Assembly (NCBI GenBank): GCA_043789035.1 | Contig: JAYWIG010000327.1 | Span: forward strand, 1 to 6,530 | Source: JAYWIG01 sp043789035 | GTDB taxonomy: Bacteria > Pseudomonadota > Gammaproteobacteria > Burkholderiales > Burkholderiaceae_E | Length of the DNA stretch: 6,530 nt | Reading direction: 5' to 3' | Shown here: in pieces, positions 1 through 5,627 of the stretch | Numbering within the stretch: position 1 is the first letter of the stretch | How the letters are laid out: each line of letters opens with the position of its first letter | Notes under the pieces: model-generated | What the model was told of the DNA's origin: nothing | The model's input: only the letters and a program-made list of their open reading frames with translations | Databases searched by the model: none | Program-made: the position numbers and the translations under genes

Positions 1-346
1 TTGCTAAAGCCGCCCCGGCATTGTTCGGGGTAATGATGAGTGTGCCGCCGCCTGCTGCAGCCGTAGTTGTTACTGTGATTACACCGCTGTTACTGATTGC
101 TAGTGAACTAACATTCTTCGTTGCTGAAGGTGCCGTCCAACCTGATGAATAAGTCAATGCGCCACTTTGTGCATTCTCCGCAACCGCCGTTTTGGCAGCA
201 GCTGCCATCGATAAGCCTTCCGTGACGCGGGCACGTACTGTGTAGTCCTGATACGCTGGCAATGCAACTGCCGCAAGAATACCAATGATTGCAACAACAA
301 TCATCAGTTCGATTAAGGTAAAACCTTTTTGTACGTTCTTTAACAC
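1..346 (-). CDS. pilA: Type IVa major-type pilin precursor, 3'-truncated by the window edge
   Basis: This is a prepilin, the subunit that PilD cleaves and N-methylates before it is assembled into type IV pili (twitching, adhesion, DNA uptake). The 115 visible codons begin MLKNVQKG|FTLIELMIVV: an 8-residue basic leader, Gly8 before the cut, Phe9 as mature +1 and Glu13 as the conserved Glu5. The hydrophobic assembly helix runs to about residue 34 with the conserved Pro22 (residue 30), followed by YTVRARVTEGL, typical of beta- and gammaproteobacterial pilins. The globular part is visible to about residue 115 and has a GGGTL strand at 99-103. The C-terminal disulfide loop lies beyond the window. 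The start is GTG at 344-346: it gives the normal leader length and has GAGGAG six bases upstream, and no ATG fits. It has its own sigma-54 type promoter. It is a clear paralogue of the pilin gene just upstream. Confidence 0.96.
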   Translation of the reverse strand, partial: MLKNVQKGFTLIELMIVVAIIGILAAVALPAYQDYTVRARVTEGLSMAAAAKTAVAENAQSGALTYSSGWTAPSATKNVSSLAISNSGVITVTTTAAAGGGTLIITPNNAGAALA

Positions 347-352
347 GATTAA

Positions 353-358
353 CTCCTC
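353..358 (-). promoter_or_regulatory. Ribosome binding site of pilA, fixes the GTG start
   Basis: The minus strand reads GAGGAG with a 6-base spacer before the GTG at 346. This near-consensus Shine-Dalgarno supports GTG as the true start, and strong translation is expected for an abundant pilus subunit. Confidence 0.85.
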
Positions 359-391
359 AAGAAATGTAGATTCATATCAGGAGTTAGTGCG

Positions 392-407
392 TGCGAAAAT
401 TGTGCCA
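392..407 (-). promoter_or_regulatory. Sigma-54 (RpoN) -24/-12 promoter of pilA
   Basis: The minus strand reads TGGCACAATTTTCGCA, against the consensus TGGCAC-N5-TTGCA. The -24 hexamer is perfect, exactly ten bases separate the invariant GG and GC, and the only deviation is TCGCA for TTGCA. The start point would fall near 381-383, giving a leader of about 35 nt before the GTG with the ribosome site inside it. In Pseudomonas and several other proteobacteria pilA is known to be RpoN-dependent and activated by PilR, so the position fits. No activator gene is in the window and no PilR site was recognised. Confidence 0.82.
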
Positions 408-445
408 GCAATGAAATTCACAGACAAATGGTAGGAAAACACCTC

Positions 446-459
446 TAGACGGCCGCCTA
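446..459 (-). terminator. Weak hairpin behind the atypical pilin gene, doubtful terminator
   Basis: On the minus strand TAGGC-GGCC-GTCTA can form a 5-bp stem with one G-U pair and a GGCC tetraloop, about 6 bases after the stop at 466. It is followed by GAGGTGTTTTCC, with only four consecutive T residues. It lies between the operon and the pilA promoter, where a transcription end would be expected, but it is too short and weak to call with confidence. Confidence 0.2.
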
Positions 460-465
460 TCGACT

Positions 466-1023
466 TTAACAACCATCGGGCGCATGCTCTGGCAAAGTCG
501 ATGCCAAACCACCAATCGGGAGGCGACTACCCGCTGCCTTACATGCCCATTGCAGCGAAGCACCATCGGGCAACGCCTTACCAGCCACAATAGAAGAGGG
601 CGCAGAAATAGCGCCTGTGTGAGGAACCAAAACCAATGTGCCGCCACCAGCATCTTGGCCATACTTGACTTCGATTTCACCTGTCGACGTGTTGGTAACA
701 GTCATCGACTTTACCAAGCGGGTTGGTGCAGGAACTTTTACGCCAGTCGATAAATCGGCCAAACCTTTTTTGGCATTCTCTGCAATCATGGCTTTCATCT
801 CCGCAGCGCCAGCCAAACCTTCGGCCACACGACTGCGGACGAGTGCGTTTTGCATTTGCGGAATCACCATGGCGACCAAAATGCCAGCCACCGCCAACAC
901 GATCATAAATTCGATCAAGGTTAGGCCGAAAAATGGGTATGGCCTGCCGGGATAATCTGAACGTAAGTTGCGAACGTCGGCTTTAGTGGTAGAAGTGGTA
1001 GAAGCGGTCGAGGGCTTATTCAT
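466..1023 (-). CDS. Atypical type IV pilin with a 33-residue leader, last gene of the signalling operon
   Basis: This 185-residue prepilin is a paralogue of the adjacent pilA. The hydrophobic helix occupies residues 34-57: the cut would be at Gly33|Leu34, mature Glu5 is Glu38 (G|LTLIEF) and mature Pro22 is Pro55. The body matches pilA in order (RSRVAEGL at 64, AENAKKG at 81, AGGGTL at 125). Cys161 (QWACK) and the final residue Cys185 would form the usual C-terminal disulfide loop, so it looks complete and functional. Oddities: the leader is 33 residues instead of 5-10, begins with repeated Ser-Thr-Thr and carries several Arg/Lys; mature +1 is Leu rather than Phe. The chosen ATG lies 14 bases after the upstream stop with only a weak GGA site. 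A TTG at 1053 would lengthen the leader by 10 more residues and overlap the upstream gene. It could be an alternative major pilin, a minor pilin or a silent duplicate. Confidence 0.9.
   Translation of the reverse strand: MNKPSTASTTSTTKADVRNLRSDYPGRPYPFFGLTLIEFMIVLAVAGILVAMVIPQMQNALVRSRVAEGLAGAAEMKAMIAENAKKGLADLSTGVKVPAPTRLVKSMTVTNTSTGEIEVKYGQDAGGGTLVLVPHTGAISAPSSIVAGKALPDGASLQWACKAAGSRLPIGGLASTLPEHAPDGC
985..1011 (-). repeat. 9-bp tandem repeat, about three units, in the pilin leader
   Basis: The plus strand reads AGTGGTAGA at 985-993 and again at 994-1002, followed by a degenerate unit AGCGGTCGA. In the gene this is three codon triplets encoding Ser-Thr-Ala, Ser-Thr-Thr, Ser-Thr-Thr (residues 5-13). 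Because the unit is 9 bp, slippage would change the leader length in frame. Confidence 0.85.
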
Positions 1024-1037
1024 GGAATTCCAATGCT

Positions 1038-1850
1038 TTAAATTTCTAGGCAATCGCCGCGCCGCAAAATTTGCGGGTTATAGCGACCAGCCCAAGCTTG
1101 CACTTCTTGTTCTATCGTTCTGCGGTCAGCAGGTTTAAAGTGCGTAAGGTATATTTTCGCATCCAATTGCAACTTCGCCAAAGCGTCGCCCAAAGCGATG
1201 GGGTACATATGCTTGGAAGTCAGGGCCAAATCCTGCTCTTTGTTAGAAAAAGCAGTTTCGATAATCAGCGACTTTAAGTCTCGAATACCGTTCACTTGGC
1301 TCCAAAAATCGTCGGTTGGCACGTTATCTCCGGAATAAACCAAGGAACCGGAGGCGCTTTTCACATGAAAGGCTAAAGCTGGCACTGTATGATTAGCCGC
1401 CAAACTCCTGATCAATCGCATTTCTCCCGGTGCGTCGGCACCCGAGCTATGTATTGCAGGTATCTCGACGGTTGCTCCAATCGACAATGGACTAAAACGC
1501 ATCCAAGGCCTGTCGTAATGAGGAATTTCAGAGAAATCAGGCCAAATCACCCAGTTAAAGATATGCGTTTTTAGGGCGACGATGGTCTCAGGCAGAGCAT
1601 GTACGATCAAAGGCCTATCGCGGCGATTGCCAACCGAATCGACTAACAACGGCAATGCAGCGATGTGATCAAGGTGCGAATGCGTTAAAAATACATGGTC
1701 GATCACTGCCAATTCATCGACGGTTAAATCTTCTACGCCAGTACCTGCGTCAAGCAAAATATCGTTATCGAGCAGAAACGAGCTAGTTCTCGCAATTTGG
1801 CCCTCGTCTTGGCCAATGCCACCGCTGCAGCCCAGTACTTTAAGCCGCAT
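1038..1850 (-). CDS. Class II-type 3',5'-cyclic-nucleotide phosphodiesterase, metallo-beta-lactamase fold
   Basis: This cytoplasmic enzyme of 270 residues probably hydrolyses cAMP (or cGMP) to the 5'-monophosphate with a two-metal centre. The metal motif is HSHLDH at 57-62, followed by IAALPLLVDS. The Leu in HxHLDH and the trailing hydrophobic-Ser stretch resemble the class II phosphodiesterase signature (yeast PDE1, Vibrio fischeri CpdP), whereas RNase Z has HxHGDH. Other probable ligands are His154 (NHTVP), Asp175 (YSGD) and His237 (LTHF); Glu198 (ETAF) and His214 are also conserved-looking. No signal peptide is seen, unlike periplasmic CpdP. The ATG at 1848-1850 lies inside the 3' end of the cyclase gene, with GGAAG sites 3 and 9 bases upstream, so translational coupling is likely. 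Substrate is inferred from the family and from the cyclase next door; a different phosphodiester substrate cannot be excluded. Confidence 0.86.
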   Translation of the reverse strand: MRLKVLGCSGGIGQDEGQIARTSSFLLDNDILLDAGTGVEDLTVDELAVIDHVFLTHSHLDHIAALPLLVDSVGNRRDRPLIVHALPETIVALKTHIFNWVIWPDFSEIPHYDRPWMRFSPLSIGATVEIPAIHSSGADAPGEMRLIRSLAANHTVPALAFHVKSASGSLVYSGDNVPTDDFWSQVNGIRDLKSLIIETAFSNKEQDLALTSKHMYPIALGDALAKLQLDAKIYLTHFKPADRRTIEQEVQAWAGRYNPQILRRGDCLEI

Positions 1851-3876
1851 TTTCTTCCGCTTCCGCGGGCGATATATCTCGATAGCCTTCGATGCTTGTC
1901 TGTGTATTGGTATTAGTATTGGCCAAACACTTTACTTGCTGCTCGATACTGGAAAACTGCGTCGCGGTGAATATAGTTACAGGGTCAGCCCTGCCCTGAA
2001 CGGCGGCTTGCCCCAGCGAAACAACTTCATGGGGTGCAAGCTTTACTGCAGTCGCTTCCCCCAAAATAAGTGGTACAGAATAAGTTTTTGTCATAGTCTC
2101 GAACCGAGACGCGAGATTGACCGCATCGCCCAGAACAGTATAGGCCCGGCGGGACTTCGAACCCATATCACCTACACAAACTACGCCAGTGTTTACACCT
2201 ATACCAATGACAAGCGGTGGCATGCCCCTGCGCTCAAAAAAAACACTTAGTCGCTTAGCCTCTTGCAGCATTTCTAAGGCTGCGGCAACTGCATGTTCGG
2301 CATGCTGGGAGTCATTCAACGGTGCCCCCCAAAAAGCCATAATCGCATCGCCAATGTACTTATCCACCGTGCCACCGTGGCGGTGAATAACATCGGTCAT
2401 CGCGGTGAGGTAATCATTAATAAACTCATGTAATAACTCTGGGTTCATACCTTCTGCAATGCGGGTAAAACCTCGTACATCGGCAAACAGCATTGTGAGC
2501 TCTCGATTCTCGCTACGCATGGAAGCAAATTTTTGAGGTTCGCGGCTCATTTGCTCAACTAAATGGGCTGGCACGTACTCACCGAAGAGGTTCTGCATGG
2601 CTTTGCGCGCCCTGCCCTCGCCCCAGTAGCCGAGTAACAAATTCAATATAGCCAAGCCAGCTACCATCAGGTAAGCCGACGCCGAAGGCAACCACCAACC
2701 AAACGAAGCATACGAAGCACTAAACAAAGTAACAAGGGCGATCTCACCAGTAAAGCCCATAAACACCAAGCCACTGGCACCGACACAGGCAAACACAACC
2801 GCTAAGCAAATACCAACAGCGGCTAGCAATATCGCGGCCATTTCAGATGAATTCGCTGGCTGTTGTTTTACCTGATTCGCAAGTACACCCGCGATCAAAG
2901 TTGCATGGGTTTCTACGCCAGGTAGAACTTGGTTAACGGGCGTTGAACGAAGGTCCGCAATACCGATTGCAGACGTGCCTAGCAGCACTATTTTATTGGT
3001 GAGTAAGCCTTGATCAACTCTGCCATCAAGAATTGCTGCCGCAGAAATATATCGAAACCGCGCTTCATTAGAAACTACGCCATTTTTCTTTTGAAATGGC
3101 ACTAATGCCGTAAAGCTTTGTGACATAGGTAGCTGTGCATTTTGTAGCTGAACTTTTTTATTGTTCTGCTCTAAGCCCGCCAGCCACGCCAGCCTATCTT
3201 GCTGCACAGATAACGTACTATTACCTAAGTATTTTTTAAGAATTGCTACCGCAAAGGAATCGTAAATTTTGCCATCAAACTCTGCAAATACAGGAAGACG
3301 CCGCACCCGGCCGTCATTGTCGATAATCGGATTGAAAAAACCAGCAGATAAGCCCTCAAAACTCTTTGCATTTGCGGCATAGGTCTGCCATAGCGTAGCA
3401 CCTTTCATATCGGTCGCAGAAAAGCTTGCCGAAGGTAGCTGGCCAACTGAAGCGATCTTGGCTTCATGTCCAAAGTAATACCCAAGTACTATGGGCGCGC
3501 GCTCGAAAGCAGCGCGCAAAACCGCATCATCTGAGGACGGTTCTGCAAAGACGATATCGGTGGCAATGACGGCAGGTTTGGCATCATTAATCTTTGTAAT
3601 GAGCGAGGCGATTTGGCTACGTTTCCAAGGCCACCGCCCAAATTGCGCTAGCGAATTTTCATCAATATCGACGATGACAATGTTTGCGTCAGTCGCTTTA
3701 CTTTGGGTGTTATCTGAAAGGTTTAAGCGACTATCGTAAACAAAAAAATCGAGCTGCTCAATGAATGAACTTTGTCCCGAATTAGCGTAGAAAACTCTTT
3801 CTGCACTAACGCACCCGACTAACACTAGCCCCAATACTATTCGCAACCACCGAGAGCTTATCCATCGCGCAAACAT
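1840..3876 (-). CDS. CHASE2-sensor class III adenylate cyclase, membrane-bound
   Basis: Makes cAMP from ATP under control of a periplasmic sensor; 678 residues. Order: short hydrophobic N-terminal segment (11-23), periplasmic CHASE2 domain (about 36-330, with IVIVDIDENSL at 66, ATDIVFAEP at 105, IVLLGTSAIGIADLR at 296), three membrane helices (about 346-373, 376-396, 400-417), a short linker and the cyclase domain (about 455-640). Catalytic residues are complete: metal ligands Asp466 (FADVRGFT) and Asp510 (KYIGDAIMAFWG), purine-selecting Lys506 and Thr580, transition-state Asn587 and Arg591 (VNLASR). Lys plus Thr indicates ATP rather than GTP and the IIIb subclass. The tail after 650 is low-complexity (an Asn-Thr repeat, then acidic). 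The ATG at 3874-3876 has AGGA ten bases upstream. It starts 29 bases after the FHA gene and overlaps the phosphodiesterase gene by 11 bp. Confidence 0.95.
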   Translation of the reverse strand: MFARWISSRWLRIVLGLVLVGCVSAERVFYANSGQSSFIEQLDFFVYDSRLNLSDNTQSKATDANIVIVDIDENSLAQFGRWPWKRSQIASLITKINDAKPAVIATDIVFAEPSSDDAVLRAAFERAPIVLGYYFGHEAKIASVGQLPSASFSATDMKGATLWQTYAANAKSFEGLSAGFFNPIIDNDGRVRRLPVFAEFDGKIYDSFAVAILKKYLGNSTLSVQQDRLAWLAGLEQNNKKVQLQNAQLPMSQSFTALVPFQKKNGVVSNEARFRYISAAAILDGRVDQGLLTNKIVLLGTSAIGIADLRSTPVNQVLPGVETHATLIAGVLANQVKQQPANSSEMAAILLAAVGICLAVVFACVGASGLVFMGFTGEIALVTLFSASYASFGWWLPSASAYLMVAGLAILNLLLGYWGEGRARKAMQNLFGEYVPAHLVEQMSREPQKFASMRSENRELTMLFADVRGFTRIAEGMNPELLHEFINDYLTAMTDVIHRHGGTVDKYIGDAIMAFWGAPLNDSQHAEHAVAAALEMLQEAKRLSVFFERRGMPPLVIGIGVNTGVVCVGDMGSKSRRAYTVLGDAVNLASRFETMTKTYSVPLILGEATAVKLAPHEVVSLGQAAVQGRADPVTIFTATQFSSIEQQVKCLANTNTNTQTSIEGYRDISPAEAEENAA
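1903..1920 (-). repeat. 6-bp repeat, three units, in the cyclase C-terminal tail
   Basis: The minus strand reads AATACT-AATACC-AATACA, encoding Asn-Thr three times (residues 653-658) beyond the catalytic domain. It is short and imperfect, a low-complexity linker with no seen function. Confidence 0.7.
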
Positions 3877-3905
3877 ATGCGATTTTTCCTGTTCAACTAA
3901 ACAGG

Positions 3906-4529
3906 TTAAAGCGTAAGGTTAAAGCGGTACATCGTTCCGCCTAGCTCAATCGCATCGCCGTCCATTAATACATGCGAGCCAATGCCGGCCGGTTCACCAT
4001 TTATTAAGGGCACAGTCAGCCCTTCGATGTGCGTAAGGTAAAAACCACCATTACGCCTACCGATGGCGGCGACATGGGCACCCGCCTTGCCTAAACTGGT
4101 AATTGGCTGCGATAAGTTCACTTCCTTACCGCGCCCCTTACCATTAATTTGAGTCACTTTTGCGTTGCCTGAATCGCCTACAGGCTTGTTACTAATCTTT
4201 GTCAATTCTGGGTTTTGTCGTTCAATCACAAACTTCAACCGAAAAGCGCCAATATCAATAATGTCGCCATCGACCAGTAGCTGCTTTTCAACGGCAATAC
4301 TATTAACGACGCAACCATTTCTAGAATTCAAATCAAGAATGAACCGCTCGCCATTAATTGTTCGAACAACAGCATGCTCGCCGCTCACCGTTAAATCATC
4401 CAAGCAAACATCGTTGTAAGGTCTGCGACCAATTGTCATCGCCTCCTTATCAATCGTGACAACCTGCATCAGTGCATCGCCTTGGCTAATAACAAGCCTT
4501 GCGGTTAGCTCTGTCGTGCGCTCTTCCAA
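3906..4529 (-). CDS. Protein with one canonical and one degenerate FHA domain
   Basis: FHA domains bind phosphothreonine peptides, so this 207-residue soluble protein probably reads Ser/Thr phosphorylation. The first domain (about 10-101) has the core residues: Gly34-Arg35, Ser49-x-x-His52 (SGEH) and Asn71-Gly72 (NSRNG). After a linker (about 103-122), residues 123-207 form a second FHA-like fold ending in DGDAIELGGTMYRF, but it has Gly-Lys instead of Gly-Arg and lacks Ser-x-x-His, so it probably does not bind phosphopeptide. The TTG at 4527-4529 directly abuts the phosphatase stop. It is chosen because GGAG lies six bases upstream and because the next ATG (residue 21) would remove the first strand (ARLVI). 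Coupling to the upstream phosphatase, which could act on the same phosphoproteins, is likely. No kinase is in the window. Confidence 0.93.
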   Translation of the reverse strand: MEERTTELTARLVISQGDALMQVVTIDKEAMTIGRRPYNDVCLDDLTVSGEHAVVRTINGERFILDLNSRNGCVVNSIAVEKQLLVDGDIIDIGAFRLKFVIERQNPELTKISNKPVGDSGNAKVTQINGKGRGKEVNLSQPITSLGKAGAHVAAIGRRNGGFYLTHIEGLTVPLINGEPAGIGSHVLMDGDAIELGGTMYRFNLTL

Positions 4530-5468
4530 TTAACTCTCCAATGTACGAGTCATAGCGATATCGGCTACCAACCCAGTCGAAATGATCATGGCGGATACGT
4601 TATCGGTACCGCCTCTTTTAAGTGCGAAACAGACCAACTCATTTGCAGCATCTGCGCAGGCTGTTTTGGTCTGGATTTTGAAATGCCTTTGGACTATTTT
4701 TTCCATATCAGGCAAGGCCAACATGTCACTCAAACCGTCAGAACAAAGCAAAATTGCATCGCCTTCGGCAAGATTAATGCTCAAAGTGTCGACGCTGATA
4801 TCCGCTTCCACACCGAGAGCCCTGGTAAGAACGCCCCGCATAGGGAATTTGAGCAATTCCTGAGGAGTCATCGCACCACGGTCTACTAATTCTTGCCCCA
4901 CCGAGTGATCTTTTGTGAGCAGAGACAATCGAGCTGCAGCGGCAGCATAAAAATAAGCACGGGAATCGCCAATATGAGCGATCGAGGCGTTCACCGGTAT
5001 GCCTACACCTAGCTTTACCTTGTTTGAACCAATTAATACTGAAACTAGCGTTGTTCCCATGCCGAGGCATTCGGGCCGAGTTTTCGCGGTTTTCAGGATG
5101 GATTTGTTGGCCAATATGGTTGCTTCGACCAACAACTTTTCTTTTTGGGTTGAATCCGCAGAGGCGATATAACGTTCCGGAACTCTCAGCCTTAGCTCAT
5201 CCACGGCTAACCTACTAGCCACTTCGCCTGCGTTATAGCCACCCATACCATCGGCTAGTACGTATAACCCGAGTGCATCGTCGGCAAAACAATAGTCTTC
5301 ATTGTGGGCGCGTACCAAACCGGTGTTCGATACCCAGGCGGAACACGAATAGGCATCCGCAATATCAACATTATCCGCAGATCGAGTTGATTTCGGCCAA
5401 TCAGCCGCCACCTCGCCTACAGGTTCAGCTTCTTCTGTAAGCGGTGATAAGTAGAATTTTTCCATCAT
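4530..5468 (-). CDS. PP2C-type Ser/Thr protein phosphatase
   Basis: This soluble, metal-dependent phosphatase of 312 residues removes phosphate from Ser/Thr of proteins. It has all PP2C motifs: NED at 56-58, DGMGG at 73-77 (metal Asp73), GMGTT at 136-140, AHIGDSRAY at 164-172, LTKDHSV at 184-190, TRALG at 215-219, SDGL at 243-246 (metal Asp244) and GGTDN at 286-290 (Asp289). The first 40 residues precede the domain, are rather acidic and have no recognised function; there is no membrane segment. Two ATG codons occur in tandem (5468 and 5465); the upstream one is taken, with AGGG eight bases before it. It is the first gene of the five-gene run and directly abuts the FHA gene. The usual partner would be a Hanks-type kinase, which is not seen here. 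Confidence 0.95.
   Translation of the reverse strand: MMEKFYLSPLTEEAEPVGEVAADWPKSTRSADNVDIADAYSCSAWVSNTGLVRAHNEDYCFADDALGLYVLADGMGGYNAGEVASRLAVDELRLRVPERYIASADSTQKEKLLVEATILANKSILKTAKTRPECLGMGTTLVSVLIGSNKVKLGVGIPVNASIAHIGDSRAYFYAAAAARLSLLTKDHSVGQELVDRGAMTPQELLKFPMRGVLTRALGVEADISVDTLSINLAEGDAILLCSDGLSDMLALPDMEKIVQRHFKIQTKTACADAANELVCFALKRGGTDNVSAMIISTGLVADIAMTRTLES
4536..4539 (-). promoter_or_regulatory. Ribosome binding site of the FHA gene, decides its TTG start
   Basis: GGAG on the minus strand lies within the last codons of the phosphatase gene, six bases before the TTG at 4529. It supports the TTG over the ATG at residue 21. Confidence 0.65.
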
Positions 5469-5530
5469 GAACTAAACCCTTAGCTATCAAAACTAAGCGA
5501 ACCCAAGTCGCACAACTACCCAATTTCTCA

Positions 5531-5559
5531 AATGTAGCGGCGTTAAAGGCCCTTGCTAA
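5531..5559 (-). promoter_or_regulatory. Candidate sigma-70 promoter of the five-gene run
   Basis: On the minus strand TTAGCA (5554-5559) and TACATT (5531-5536) are separated by 17 bases. Each matches four of six consensus positions. The start would be near 5524, about 55 nt before the phosphatase ATG. It is placed where a promoter is needed, but sequences this weak occur by chance. Confidence 0.27.
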
Positions 5560-5584
5560 GGAACTAAGTCATGAACGGTGTAGC

Positions 5585-5623
5585 TAGCCTGAGCAATGGA
5601 TGCTCAGACGTATGCTCAAGCTA
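5585..5623 (-). repeat. Two competing hairpins just behind gcvT
   Basis: The minus-strand RNA can pair UAGCUUGAGCA (5623-5613) with UGCUCAGGCUA (5595-5585): 11 pairs, one of them G-U, with a 17-nt loop. A second copy, CTGAGCA (5607-5601 on the minus strand plus flank), can instead pair with the same 3' arm (TGCTCAG, 5595-5589) as a perfect 7-bp stem with a 5-nt loop. On the plus strand the long stem has a C-A mismatch, so it is better formed in the gcvT-direction transcript. It begins five bases after the gcvT stop. No T tract follows on either strand, so it is not a standard intrinsic terminator. It may protect or define the gcvT mRNA 3' end. Confidence 0.6.
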
Positions 5624-5627
5624 AAAA

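Noticed and set aside
418..422. TGTGA half-site on the minus strand just upstream of the sigma-54 promoter, possible CRP/Vfr site
   Set aside because: Attractive because of the cAMP genes, but the second half (TCACA six bases on) is absent, so it is not supportable as a cAMP-receptor site.
484..955. Overlapping plus-strand open frames opposite the atypical pilin
   Set aside because: The minus-strand pilin has all family motifs; these frames are antisense shadows with Cys/Arg-rich unstructured translations.
1021..1053. Upstream TTG start (1053) for the atypical pilin
   Set aside because: It would overlap the phosphodiesterase gene by 16 bp, lacks a good ribosome site and makes an already long leader longer; the ATG at 1023 is simpler.
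1665..1682. Metal motif as evidence for RNase Z or a beta-lactamase
   Set aside because: RNase Z has HxHGDH and the overall layout fits class II phosphodiesterases better; nothing suggests an antibiotic-degrading enzyme.
1816..2250. Plus-strand open frame of 144 codons
   Set aside because: It lies opposite the catalytic part of the cyclase gene, whose motifs are intact; the translation resembles no family and no ribosome site is evident.
3904..3926. Direct repeat GGTTAAAGCG, two copies 13 bp apart, at the 3' end of the FHA gene
   Set aside because: Explained by coding for the similar end of the protein and its stop region; too short to imply a function.
4774..5070. Minus-strand 98-codon frame inside the phosphatase gene
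   Set aside because: It is an out-of-frame shadow of the intact PP2C gene and has no domain of its own.
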